A stretch of DNA of 64,000 nt from assembly GCA_023424965.1 (NCBI GenBank), contig JAFADI010000189.1:1-64000 (forward strand), read 5' to 3'. This DNA is from Bacillota bacterium (GTDB lineage Bacteria > Bacillota > Clostridia > Acetivibrionales > JAFADI01). Positions 40,351-48,550 of this stretch are shown in pieces; positions within the stretch are counted from its first letter, which is position 1, and each line of letters begins with the position of its first letter. The position numbers and the translations under genes were made by a program. The notes under the pieces are model-generated. The model saw nothing but the letters and a program-made list of their open reading frames with translations, ran no database searches and was not told the origin of the DNA.

Positions 40351-40363
40351 AAAACTGCTTTAA

Positions 40364-40747
40364 TTATTTGACTTCTACGGTAGCGCCAACTTCCTTGAAC
40401 TTAGCTTCAACTGCAGCAGCTTCGTCCTTGGAAACATTCTCTTTAACTGTCTTGGGAGCGCCGTCAACCAGGTCTTTTGCTTCTTTGAGGCCAAGGCCGG
40501 TAAGTTCTCTAACAACCTTGATAACCTTGATCTTGTCTGCGCCGGCTTCCTTAAGGATAACATTGAATTCAGTCTTTTCTTCTGCTGCAGGAGCTGCTGC
40601 GCCGGCTGCGGGAGCTGCTGCAACTGCTACGGGAGCTGCTGCCGATACGCCGAATTCTTCTTCAAGAGCCTTTACCAATTCTGATAATTCCAATACAGTC
40701 AACGCTTTAACGTCTTCAATCAATTTTACAACCTTATCACTAGCCAT
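40364..40747 (-). CDS. rplL: 50S ribosomal protein L7/L12
   Basis: A 127-residue stalk protein. The N-terminal dimerisation helices (to about 35) precede an Ala/Pro-rich hinge ([20 protein letters not shown]) and the C-terminal factor-binding domain ([26 protein letters not shown]). It lies 56 bases after rplJ. Confidence 0.98.
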   Translation of the reverse strand: MASDKVVKLIEDVKALTVLELSELVKALEEEFGVSAAAPVAVAAAPAAGAAAPAAEEKTEFNVILKEAGADKIKVIKVVRELTGLGLKEAKDLVDGAPKTVKENVSKDEAAAVEAKFKEVGATVEVK

Positions 40748-40803
40748 TTTAAAATACCTCCATTAATAATTTATTCTTAAGATTTTTCAGCTTACTGATT
40801 TCA

Positions 40804-41337
40804 TCAGGCTTCTGCCTTCTTTTCTGCAATCGCATTCAAAGCAACCACAAGTCCTCTGATGTTTCCGTTCAATACATTTACCAAACCGGATATAGGAGCA
40901 TTGAAGCCTCCCAGTACCCTCGCAATGAGAACCTCTCTCGGAGGCAGTTCAGCAAGAGCTTTGATGCCGTCAACATCAATGATTTTGCCTTCAACGATAC
41001 CTGCTTTAAGTTCGAGCTTCTCATATTTCTTGGCAAATTCCGATAAGACTTTTGCCGGAGCAACAGGATCGGAATCGCTTATTGCAAGCGCTGTGGGCCC
41101 GCTAAGATATGAGTCCAGGCCATCAAAGCCGTTTTCCTTCATTGCAAATCTTGTCAGGGTGTTTTTAACTACCTTGTATTCTACGCCGGCTTTTCTCAAT
41201 GCGCTTCTGAGCGCAGTGTCCTGCTCAACGGTAAGTCCCCTGTAATCTGCAAGAACCATGGATTTTGCAGCCTTTACCTTTTCGCTCAATTCTTTGACGG
41301 TTTCTTTCTTTAATTGAAGTATTTTTTCACTTGGCAC
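40804..41337 (-). CDS. rplJ: 50S ribosomal protein L10
   Basis: A 177-residue base of the L7/L12 stalk. Start is GTG at 41335-41337 (PSEKILQLKKETV follows), set by GGAGGTGG seven bases upstream. The same frame extends 37 codons further through the L10 leader, which is not coding. The C-terminal Ala-rich helix that binds L7/L12 is present. Confidence 0.96.
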   Translation of the reverse strand: MPSEKILQLKKETVKELSEKVKAAKSMVLADYRGLTVEQDTALRSALRKAGVEYKVVKNTLTRFAMKENGFDGLDSYLSGPTALAISDSDPVAPAKVLSEFAKKYEKLELKAGIVEGKIIDVDGIKALAELPPREVLIARVLGGFNAPISGLVNVLNGNIRGLVVALNAIAEKKAEA

Positions 41338-41387
41338 TACTAGTCCACCTCCCTCAATTACAATATTATAATTATAATAATGAAAAA

Positions 41388-41502
41388 CAAAACTCCTTAT
41401 GTGTCCATAGACATACAAGGAGTTAAAATTCTTTTCAAGTTTTATCACCTCGGTAGGCCGGTTTTCATCCGTTACGCTGCTGCGCCTACTGTCTATGGCA
41501 AG
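41388..41502 (-). ncRNA. L10 leader (autoregulatory r-protein RNA)
   Basis: Between the promoter and rplJ the minus strand carries the L10-leader core: CAGTAGGC...GGCCTACCGAGGTGATAAAACTTG. CCATAGAC (41491-41498) can pair over a long range with GTCTATGG (41405-41412). The latter lies in the loop region of a second hairpin, AACTCCTT/AAGGAGTT, followed by TTTTG (41388-41423). This is the expected terminator/antiterminator arrangement by which L10(L12) represses rplJL. Confidence 0.8.
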
Positions 41503-41525
41503 TATTCAATTGTTTACCGTTTTAT

Positions 41526-41554
41526 ATAATACTACAGTTGTTTTTGTTTGTAAA
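41526..41554 (-). promoter_or_regulatory. Promoter of rplJL
   Basis: On the minus strand TTTACA (41549-41554), 17 bases, TATTAT (41526-41531). It lies between rplA and the L10 leader. Confidence 0.75.
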
Positions 41555-41577
41555 GACTTTTATATAAAACTTCTGCC

Positions 41578-42273
41578 TTACTCCGTCACTCTTGTAGGAT
41601 TGATCTTGATGCCGGGACCCATGGTGGAAGACACCACAACGCTTTTAAGGTATTGACCTTTGGCGGCCGAGGGCTTTGCCTTTATTACGGCATCCAGCAA
41701 TGTACGGAAGTTGTCGGAAAGCTTTTCTGTTCCGAAAGATACCTTGCCGATAGGGCAGTGTATGATGTTGGTCTTGTCAAGCCTGTATTCGATTTTACCG
41801 GCTTTGATATCGGCAATAGCCTTTGCAACATCCATGGTAACGGTGCCGGCTTTCGGGTTCGGCATCAGGCCTTTGGGGCCGAGAACCTTACCGAGTCTAC
41901 CTACAACACCCATCATGTCGGGAGTCGCAACAACCACGTCAAAATCAAACCAGTTTTCATTCTGAATCTTGGCAACCATGTCTTCGGCACCTACATATTC
42001 AGCGCCGGCTTTTTCAGCTTCGGCAGCCTTGTCGGCCTTTGCAAAAACAAGCACTCTTACCTTTTTGCCTGTTCCGTGAGGAAGAACTACCGCGCCTCTT
42101 ACCTGCTGGTCCGCATGCCTTGAATCAACACCGAGCTTTATATGCGCTTCAACAGTTTCATCAAATTTTGCTTTAGCAGTTTTCTGAGCCAGATCCAATG
42201 CCTCGGCTGTTTCATATAACTTCATTCTATCCACGAGCTTTGCGCTCTCAGAATACTTCTTTCCTCTTTTCAT
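41578..42273 (-). CDS. rplA: 50S ribosomal protein L1
   Basis: A 231-residue L1-stalk protein. It starts [15 protein letters not shown] at 42273 with GGAGAGG upstream; the open frame extends 17 codons further but lacks a site. Signature [15 protein letters not shown] is present. It follows rplK by 82 bases. Confidence 0.97.
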   Translation of the reverse strand: MKRGKKYSESAKLVDRMKLYETAEALDLAQKTAKAKFDETVEAHIKLGVDSRHADQQVRGAVVLPHGTGKKVRVLVFAKADKAAEAEKAGAEYVGAEDMVAKIQNENWFDFDVVVATPDMMGVVGRLGKVLGPKGLMPNPKAGTVTMDVAKAIADIKAGKIEYRLDKTNIIHCPIGKVSFGTEKLSDNFRTLLDAVIKAKPSAAKGQYLKSVVVSSTMGPGIKINPTRVTE

Positions 42274-42355
42274 GTCGATCCTCTCCTTCGTGGTAAATTT
42301 TTCGGAAACCTGGTTTCCTCCCACAATAAATTAATCTGCAACGCACCGCTGCCGA

Positions 42356-42781
42356 TTAATCTATTACTACGATGCCCATGCTTCTGGCAGTACCGGCCAC
42401 CATGCTCATCGCCGCTTCAACGCTGCCCGCATTCAAATCAGGCATCTTCAGCTCAGCTATCTTCCTGACTTCGTCCTTGGTAATCTTCGCTACCTTTTCT
42501 TTGTTTGGCTTACCGGAACCGCTTTCTATTTTGCATGCCTTCTTCAACAGAACTGAAGCCGGCGGGGTTTTTGTGATGAACGAGAAGGACCTGTCCGCAT
42601 ATACGGTGATAACGACAGGAATAATCAACCCTGCGTCTTTGGCAGTCCTTTCATTGAATTCCTTACAAAATCCCATTATGTTAACGCCATGCTGTCCTAA
42701 AGCTGGTCCAACCGGTGGAGCCGGAGTTGCCTTCCCTGCAGGAATTTGAAGTTTTACGTATCCAGCAATTTTCTTTGCCAT
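42356..42781 (-). CDS. rplK: 50S ribosomal protein L11
   Basis: A 141-residue GTPase-centre protein. N-terminal [20 protein letters not shown] and [19 protein letters not shown]-terminal rRNA-binding domain ending [10 protein letters not shown]. The preceding 138-base gap has an eight-pair CTACTTTA/TAAAGTAG hairpin and a CTGTC-AGAG-GACAG hairpin; an L1-binding leader is possible but not shown. Confidence 0.98.
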   Translation of the reverse strand: MAKKIAGYVKLQIPAGKATPAPPVGPALGQHGVNIMGFCKEFNERTAKDAGLIIPVVITVYADRSFSFITKTPPASVLLKKACKIESGSGKPNKEKVAKITKDEVRKIAELKMPDLNAGSVEAAMSMVAGTARSMGIVVID

Positions 42782-42919
42782 TTAAATCCACCTCCCAAGT
42801 TAATTCATCCAGCCGCTGTCCTCTGACAGTCCGTTAAGAAACCGTCAAAAGCAAAAGCCGGGCATACTGCTTTATTATTTAACTACTTTAATAGTAAAGT
42901 AGCTTAATAAACTGTCTAA

Positions 42920-43453
42920 TTATATCTTTTGTATTTGAACAAGCTCGAGCTCTACCGGAGTCTCCCTACCAAACATGGAAACCTCCACCCGAACCTTCTT
43001 CTTTTCCATATTGATTTCTTCCACTATACCGATAAAGTTCTCCAGAGGACCGGACACAACTCTCACGTTGTCTCCAACCTCATAGTCAACCACAGGCTCG
43101 AATTCTTCCACACCCATGGCCTTTACTTCATCATCGGTGAGGGGAACCGGCTTTGATCCGGGACCAACAAACCCGGTGACGCCTCTGGTATTTCTAACCA
43201 CATACCAGGACTCGTCGGACATAATCATCTTAACAAGAACATATCCGGGAAAAACCTTTCTGAGGGTGGCTTTCTTTTTGCCATCCTTGATCTCGATCTG
43301 CTCTTCCATGGGAACAACAATATCAAGAATGTATTCCTGCATACTTCTATTTTCAACGATTTTCTCCAGATTGGCTTTTACTTTATTCTCATAGCCGGAA
43401 TAGGTATGTACCACATACCATTTCGCACTTTCAGACATATCGTTTGGAAGCAT
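42920..43453 (-). CDS. nusG: Transcription antitermination factor NusG
   Basis: About 177 residues. N-terminal NGN domain (AKWYVVHTYSGYENKVKANL; FPGYVLVKM) and C-terminal KOW domain (VGDNVRVVSGPLENFIGIVEEI). Candidate starts are TTG 43462, ATG 43453 and ATG 43438; 43453 is chosen as a compromise with the GGAGG at 43467-43471. It follows secE by 21 bases. Confidence 0.95.
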   Translation of the reverse strand: MLPNDMSESAKWYVVHTYSGYENKVKANLEKIVENRSMQEYILDIVVPMEEQIEIKDGKKKATLRKVFPGYVLVKMIMSDESWYVVRNTRGVTGFVGPGSKPVPLTDDEVKAMGVEEFEPVVDYEVGDNVRVVSGPLENFIGIVEEINMEKKKVRVEVSMFGRETPVELELVQIQKI

Positions 43454-43474
43454 TAGGCCCAATGTCCTCCTTTA

Positions 43475-43702
43475 TTACCTTGTGAAAACAACTTCACTGA
43501 GCTTTCCAAGCCCGAAGTCGAACACCCAGATGATAGCCCCAACCACAAGACAGGAAAGCAATACCGTGATAGTATTGTTTATCAACTGGCTTCTATTAGG
43601 CCAAATAACCTTTTTCAGTTCGGTCCTGATTTCCTTGACCAGCTTTGAGAGGTTTTTACCTGCCGCACTGAATCTCGAAACTTTTTTTACTTCTTCAGCC
43701 AT
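43475..43702 (-). CDS. secE: Preprotein translocase subunit SecE
   Basis: A 75-residue single-helix translocon subunit of the short type. The amphipathic segment (FLKEIRTELKKVIWP-like, here LVKEIRTELKKVIWP) and the TM helix (about 45-68) are typical. The ATG at 43702 is preferred to the GTG three codons earlier, which lies too close to GGAG. Between rpmG and secE a long-arm hairpin (AAGGGACA...TGTCCCTT) is present. Confidence 0.95.
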   Translation of the reverse strand: MAEEVKKVSRFSAAGKNLSKLVKEIRTELKKVIWPNRSQLINNTITVLLSCLVVGAIIWVFDFGLGKLSEVVFTR

Positions 43703-43806
43703 ATTATCCACATCTCCATTTCAGAAAGGGACATTCCCTCCCTACTTGCGAACACTCAAGCCCATCGGGTGTGTCCCTTAACCTTGGTATATTTTAGGAA
43801 GCAAAA

Positions 43807-43956
43807 TTATTTAGTTTCCTTATGAACAGTGTGCTTACGGCAAAATCTGCAGTACTTCTTCATTTCAAGCCTGTCAGGATCGTTCTTCTTATTCTTCATG
43901 TTGTTGTAGTTTCTCTGTTTGCAATCTGTGCAAGCCAATGTAATTTTCACTCTCAT
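43807..43956 (-). CDS. rpmG: 50S ribosomal protein L33
   Basis: A short 49-residue gene. The protein reads [17 protein letters not shown], then [20 protein letters not shown], with the CxxC...CxxC zinc-binding pairs of the zinc-type L33. GGAGGTG lies eight bases before the ATG. It is the first gene of rpmG-secE-nusG-rplK-rplA, the usual Bacillota order. Confidence 0.96.
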   Translation of the reverse strand: MRVKITLACTDCKQRNYNNMKNKKNDPDRLEMKKYCRFCRKHTVHKETK

Positions 43957-44043
43957 CCTTAACACCTCCAGCCCCAAACTATATTATCATTGATTATGTT
44001 CACGCACGCATAAAAAAAAAGCCTACGCCAAGGAGCAATAAAT

Positions 44044-44072
44044 AATCTACCATAAAAACCACCATAAGTCAA
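44044..44072 (-). promoter_or_regulatory. Promoter of rpmG-secE-nusG-rplKA
   Basis: On the minus strand TTGACT (44067-44072), 17 bases, TAGATT (44044-44049) with TGG just upstream. The predicted transcript starts about ten bases before a short hairpin followed by nine T. Confidence 0.78.
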
Positions 44073-44211
44073 GGCTTTTTTGCTTGCGATCCCCGCACCA
44101 CAAATTGCATCCCCGAATCTGTCGGGCTCACCGGGTGACTGTTCTCACAATTAATTCATAAATAAAATATGGACAAATTTTTTTATTTTTATACTTATCT
44201 CATTTTTTTGT

Positions 44212-44898
44212 TTATATTTCTTTTGCTGCGGGATATTCATTGCACAATAGCCTGTATGGCGCCTCGTCTTCCTCGATGGCCGGAAAACGCCCGATGGGTT
44301 CATAAAACCGGTTGTCGTTGTCGTCGTCATTGCACATGGATACTTCGCCCAGCAATACCGGGCCGCCTTCTTCCGGCACGCTGAAATCATGATACATGTA
44401 CTGATAGATGGTGATGCTTTCACCGGGTCTCAAAAGAACCTTTGTGCCTGCCGGAACCACAGTCTCTTTGCCGTCGGTGCTCACGCTGACATCCGTATCC
44501 AGTTTGGAGCCGTCTTCCGCGCCATTGTATACCGTAATATAAACGTCATTGCCTCCGCGGTTGATGATGTCCTCCATCTTGTTCCAGTGAAAATGCATGG
44601 GGGCTGTCTGTCCCTCGTAGAGCATCAGCAGCTTCTCCGCATACGTCTTTGTGTACTTTTTTATCTTCTGGTTGCCGTTGCGGATGGTCAGCAGCGAAAA
44701 ACCCACTTCATCAAATCTTCCGAGGCCAAAATCCGTGATATCCCAGCCCAATTTGTTGTCGCGGATTTCATCATATTCGTGCCCCGCCTTCTCCCAATCG
44801 GCCGGTGTCCATTTTGCGAAGGGCGGCAGTTCAAACCTGTGCTCTTTGATCAGATTTTCCATGTCTTTGATGACTTCATTGATTCTTGAACGTTTCAT
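44212..44898 (-). CDS. D-lyxose isomerase-like sugar isomerase (YdaE family)
   Basis: A 228-residue cupin-fold aldose-ketose isomerase. The metal ligands expected from D-lyxose isomerases are visible: His102 and His104 in MHFHWNK, Glu109 and His170 in YMYHDFS. These enzymes convert D-lyxose/D-xylulose and D-mannose/D-fructose. The start at 44898 has AAAGGAG upstream; four extra codons to 44910 lack spacing. It is the last gene of an operon with an RpiR regulator and a class II aldolase. Confidence 0.85.
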   Translation of the reverse strand: MKRSRINEVIKDMENLIKEHRFELPPFAKWTPADWEKAGHEYDEIRDNKLGWDITDFGLGRFDEVGFSLLTIRNGNQKIKKYTKTYAEKLLMLYEGQTAPMHFHWNKMEDIINRGGNDVYITVYNGAEDGSKLDTDVSVSTDGKETVVPAGTKVLLRPGESITIYQYMYHDFSVPEEGGPVLLGEVSMCNDDDNDNRFYEPIGRFPAIEEDEAPYRLLCNEYPAAKEI

Positions 44899-44938
44899 AT
44901 CTAACCCCACTCCTTTTTGTATTTATACTTATTTAAAT

Positions 44939-45787
44939 TTACAGCTTGTATTCCGACAAAATGATTTCCGGCTTATCGGCACTGTTGGCAGCGATGGTCT
45001 CTTCGTTTGTGGCAAAGTGCAGCAGCGCATCAACGACTGCGGTTTCTCTCAAATGGGAATGGCTTTTATAGTGATCAAAGGCCTGCTGCTCATCAGCGCC
45101 GGACAACAACAAGTAGTCTGCCAGTCTTGAAACCGGCGAGTACTCGTGGCTTGTAATCGCTATGATTTTCAAGCCCTTTTCCTTTGCCAGCTCCATTGCC
45201 TGTACCACCTGCTTGGAGCTGCCGGATTTGGAAATGGCCACGACAATGTCCCTCTCACCTGCCAGGTTCACATGATTCATAAAATATTCCGGGACCATGT
45301 TATAGGTACACTTGATGCCCAGCCGTCCCAGGCGGAATCCCATGTACTGCGCCAGGGGACTGGTATTGCCCACGGCCACCATATGCACCTGGTTGCCTGC
45401 TTTTATAAGGTTCACGCATTCCAGCAGCTTGTTCTGATCCAGATTTTTGCCGATGGCAATCATATTGGCAGCAAAAGTGCGGAATAAAGCGCTTACCGTA
45501 TCTCCCGTTATATTTTCCACATTCCCGTCCGCTACCTGCCTGCGCCCCAGATCTCTCGACAAACAGATTTTCAGCTGGTAATAGCCCTCATAGCCGATAT
45601 GCTTGCACAGCCTTATGACGGTTGCATCGCTTACGCCGCTGTAATTTGCCAGCTCCGATACGTTGGCATTGACTGCCTTCCACGGGTTCTCCAGGATGAA
45701 ATCCGCCACTTTCTTTTCCGCCAGAAAGATCTGGTTGTAATGTTCCTTTATGGTCTCAATTACCGTCTTGTCATGAATTGAAAACAT
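44939..45787 (-). CDS. RpiR/MurR-family transcriptional regulator
   Basis: A 282-residue regulator. The N-terminal helix-turn-helix (about 1-80; VSELANYSGVSDATVIRLCKHIGYEGYYQLK) is joined to a C-terminal SIS domain (about 110-250; VAVGNTSPLAQYMGFRL, VVAISKSGSSKQV) that binds phosphosugars. It lies 14 bases after the aldolase gene and 40 before the isomerase, so it probably controls this operon. Confidence 0.92.
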   Translation of the reverse strand: MFSIHDKTVIETIKEHYNQIFLAEKKVADFILENPWKAVNANVSELANYSGVSDATVIRLCKHIGYEGYYQLKICLSRDLGRRQVADGNVENITGDTVSALFRTFAANMIAIGKNLDQNKLLECVNLIKAGNQVHMVAVGNTSPLAQYMGFRLGRLGIKCTYNMVPEYFMNHVNLAGERDIVVAISKSGSSKQVVQAMELAKEKGLKIIAITSHEYSPVSRLADYLLLSGADEQQAFDHYKSHSHLRETAVVDALLHFATNEETIAANSADKPEIILSEYKL

Positions 45788-45801
45788 ATTCTCACGTCCT
45801 C

Positions 45802-46662
45802 TTAGTACAGAGAAGCTTTTCCCTGGGCCTGAAAGAGTTCAATCTTGTGATAGGCGGTTTCTTTCATGGCGGCGATGCAGGCCGGCTGGATGGAATTCGG
45901 CTCCCTCAGCTCAGTATCTGCAAGGACCTCACGCATCTTATTATGGTAAGCGACTTTAATATCGCTGGAGATATTGATCTTATTAACGCCAAGAGTTACC
46001 GCCTCGCCAATCTCTTTATCAGAGTTGTTGGAACCGCCGTGCAGGACCAGTGGCATTTGCACTCTGGCTTTGATTTGCTTTAACAGGTCCAATTTCAGTT
46101 CGGGTATCCTGCCTTTCGGGTAAATCCCATGAGAGGTACCGATTGCTATGGCAAGAGTGTCAACTCCGGTGGCTTCTACAAATTTTGCAGCATCCCCCGG
46201 GTTGGTATAGATGATTGCCTCTGCGCCCGCCTCTGCCTCCGAATCCGTTGAACCGATGGTTCCCAGTTCCCCCTCCACAGATACATCCACGGCATGGGCC
46301 GTTTCAACAACCTTTTTGCACAGGGCGATATTCTCTTCAAAAGGCAGGCTGGAACCGTCAATCATAACGGAGGTGAATCCGTTCTGGATTGCCATCACAA
46401 CCTGCTGAAAGGATGCACCGTGGTCCAGGTGTATGCATACGGGTACAGTCGCCTTATGGGCCTTTTTGATGACCGCCGTCACCATCTCGATGCCGATGTG
46501 GCTTAATTCATCCGGATGAATGGCGATGATTACGGGAGCCCTTTTTTCTTCACATGCCTCAAAGATACCGTTCATCATCGCATAGTCGCTGATATTGAAT
46601 GCGGGAACGGCAAAATTGTTTTCCTGTGCCACAGACAGCATGTCTTTCATATTGATTAGCAA
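45802..46662 (-). CDS. Class II ketose-bisphosphate aldolase (FbaA/GatY type)
   Basis: A 286-residue zinc aldolase that cleaves a ketose-1,6-bisphosphate to two trioses. Motifs: IHLDHG (catalytic Asp80, zinc His81), EGELGTIGS, and phosphate-binding HGGSNNSDKEI and NISSDIK. The likely start is TTG (46660-46662) nine bases from AAGGAGG, giving MLINMKDML as in relatives; a GTG two codons earlier is too close. Substrate (fructose or tagatose bisphosphate) is not decided by sequence. Confidence 0.9.
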   Translation of the reverse strand: MLINMKDMLSVAQENNFAVPAFNISDYAMMNGIFEACEEKRAPVIIAIHPDELSHIGIEMVTAVIKKAHKATVPVCIHLDHGASFQQVVMAIQNGFTSVMIDGSSLPFEENIALCKKVVETAHAVDVSVEGELGTIGSTDSEAEAGAEAIIYTNPGDAAKFVEATGVDTLAIAIGTSHGIYPKGRIPELKLDLLKQIKARVQMPLVLHGGSNNSDKEIGEAVTLGVNKINISSDIKVAYHNKMREVLADTELREPNSIQPACIAAMKETAYHKIELFQAQGKASLY

Positions 46663-46694
46663 AATCACTGACCTCCTTACATGTTGATAATAAA

Positions 46695-46724
46695 AGCATA
46701 GCTCATAACCTTCTTCCGCGTCAA
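46695..46724 (-). promoter_or_regulatory. Promoter of the aldolase-rpiR-isomerase operon
   Basis: On the minus strand TTGACG (46719-46724), 18 bases, TATGCT (46695-46700), 33 bases before the aldolase start. Confidence 0.7.
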
Positions 46725-46739
46725 CAGGATCAAGAAAAA

Positions 46740-46775
46740 AAATTTCTTCATGAAATAATATTTTTTAAGAAATTT
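46740..46775. promoter_or_regulatory. Inverted repeat, candidate RpiR operator
   Basis: AAATTTCTT (46740-46748) and AAGAAATTT (46767-46775) form a perfect nine-base inverted repeat about 16 bases upstream of the -35 box. Its position and symmetry suit a regulator site, most simply for the RpiR protein of the same operon. Confidence 0.45.
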
Positions 46776-46786
46776 TCTTTCCCAGC

Positions 46787-46829
46787 AAAAAAGACAGTCC
46801 CCTAAATCTCATTTCATGGGAACTGTCCC
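46787..46829 (-). terminator. Terminator after ilvB
   Basis: On the minus strand GACAGTTCCC pairs with GGGGACTGTC (one mismatch/bulge) around 15 bases, then six T. It lies about 40 bases past the ilvB stop. Confidence 0.85.
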
Positions 46830-46865
46830 TGGTAAAGTACTATGAACGCGTTGCAGTAGTACAAC

Positions 46866-48533
46866 CTACTCCTCGATGAGCTCGCTGATCGGTGCACCCG
46901 GAGGAACGATGGGGAAAACCTTGTCATCCATGTCGATTTCAAAGTTTATCAGCACCGGCGTGTCTTTTGACTCAAGAGCTTCAAGGAGTGCGGCATCCAC
47001 CTGTTCCGGTTTGGTGACGTTGATGCCCCTGGCGCCGAAAGCTCTGGCCAGGGCCACAAAATCCGTTCCCCTGTCGATGGTTGTCTGGGAGTAGCGCCTG
47101 TTATAGAACAAATCCTGCCACTGCCTCACCATTCCAAGTACGTGGTTGTTGAAAATAGCGATAATGATGGGTATCTTGTACTCAACAGCCGTGGCAAGCT
47201 CATTGCAGTTCATCCGGAAGCTTCCGTCCCCCGCAACGTTGATAACCTTTTTGTCGGGCCTTCCAAGCTGGGCTCCGATACATGCTCCCAGCCCGAAACC
47301 CATGGTACCCAGCCCTCCGGAAGATACAAACTGCCGCGGGGCAGTGAATTTGTAAAACTGTGCCGCCCACATCTGATGCTGCCCTACCTCCGTTGTGATA
47401 ATGGCATCTCCCTTGGTGAGCTCATAGATGCGCTCCATGATATAATAAGGCCTCAAAATCTCATCCTGGGGATACTTTAACGGGTAGTCCTCTTTCATCT
47501 GTGTAATTCTGACGGTCCAATCCCTGTGGCTTCTTTTTTCCACCTTTGAATTCAGGTGGCGTATTATTTTTTTGATATTCCCCACCAGCGCGTATTGGAC
47601 GCCGATATTTTTCCCGATTTCGGCAGGGTCGATATCGATGTGGATAATCTTTGCATTGGGGGCGAATTTCTTCACGTTGCTGATCACCCTGTCACTGAAC
47701 CTGGCGCCGATGGCGATGATGAGGTCCGCTTCGGAGATGGCCAGGTTTGTGGTCCTCGTGCCGTGCATACCCACCATGCCGGTAAAAAGTTCATGGGTGC
47801 CGGGAAAAGATCCCATGCCCATCAACGTGGTCGTAACGGGAATTATTGCCTTCTCCGCCAGTGTCGCCACTTCCTCATTGGCTCCTGCGATGGATACGCC
47901 TCCGCCGGAGATGATCACAGGCTTTTCAGAAAGATTTATAACCTCCGCCACCTCGTCAATCTCGCTTTCTGCGGCGCCGATGGGAACGGCCTGGGGCTTT
48001 AGAGGCTCTTTCCTGGTATATTCCGCCGTGGCAGCGGTCACATCCTTGCATATGTCCACAAGCACCGGCCCGGGACGCCCTTCTTTCGCAATGAGAAATG
48101 CCTCCCTTATTACGTCCGCCAGCTTATTTACATCTTTTACGATGTAGTTGTGCTTTGTAATGGGCATTGTGATCCCGGTGATATCCACCTCCTGGAAAGA
48201 ATCCTTTCCCAGCAGCGAAGTGGCCACCTGCCCGGTGAAAGCCACCATGGGCACCGAGTCCATGTATGCGGTAGCGATCCCCGTCACCAGGTTGGTTGCA
48301 CCGGGACCGGAGGTGGCGAGGCATACGCCCACCTTGCCCGTGGCTCTGGCATAGCCGTCTGCCGCATGAGAGGCTCCCTGCTCGTGTGAAGTGAGGATAT
48401 GCCTTATTTCATCCTTTGCCTTGTACAAAGCGTCATAGATAAACAATACCGCCCCTCCGGGAAAACCGAATACGGTATCCACCCCTTGTTCCTTCAGGCA
48501 CTCAACAAATATTTCGGCACCAGTTAATTTCAT
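46866..48533 (-). CDS. ilvB: Acetolactate synthase, large catalytic subunit
   Basis: A 555-residue thiamine-diphosphate enzyme making 2-acetolactate or 2-aceto-2-hydroxybutyrate for branched-chain amino acids. N-terminal catalytic Glu in SHEQGASHAADGYAR (about residue 50), FAD-type middle domain, and C-terminal ThDP motif GDGSFRMNCNELATAV. It follows ilvD by 17 bases. No regulatory-subunit gene (ilvN/ilvH) is adjacent; the downstream terminator ends the operon. Confidence 0.95.
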   Translation of the reverse strand: MKLTGAEIFVECLKEQGVDTVFGFPGGAVLFIYDALYKAKDEIRHILTSHEQGASHAADGYARATGKVGVCLATSGPGATNLVTGIATAYMDSVPMVAFTGQVATSLLGKDSFQEVDITGITMPITKHNYIVKDVNKLADVIREAFLIAKEGRPGPVLVDICKDVTAATAEYTRKEPLKPQAVPIGAAESEIDEVAEVINLSEKPVIISGGGVSIAGANEEVATLAEKAIIPVTTTLMGMGSFPGTHELFTGMVGMHGTRTTNLAISEADLIIAIGARFSDRVISNVKKFAPNAKIIHIDIDPAEIGKNIGVQYALVGNIKKIIRHLNSKVEKRSHRDWTVRITQMKEDYPLKYPQDEILRPYYIMERIYELTKGDAIITTEVGQHQMWAAQFYKFTAPRQFVSSGGLGTMGFGLGACIGAQLGRPDKKVINVAGDGSFRMNCNELATAVEYKIPIIIAIFNNHVLGMVRQWQDLFYNRRYSQTTIDRGTDFVALARAFGARGINVTKPEQVDAALLEALESKDTPVLINFEIDMDDKVFPIVPPGAPISELIEE

Positions 48534-48550
48534 AAAAAGAACCTCCTAAA

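Noticed and set aside
41338..41448. N-terminal extension of L10
   Set aside because: That stretch is the L10 leader RNA; the GTG at 41337 has the ribosome site and matches family length.
43720..43790. Terminator or mobile repeat between rpmG and secE
   Set aside because: AAGGGACA/TGTCCCTT can pair over about 55 bases but no T-run follows, and the only other similar GGGACA hairpin (46787-46829) is an ordinary ilvB terminator; no repeat family is demonstrated.
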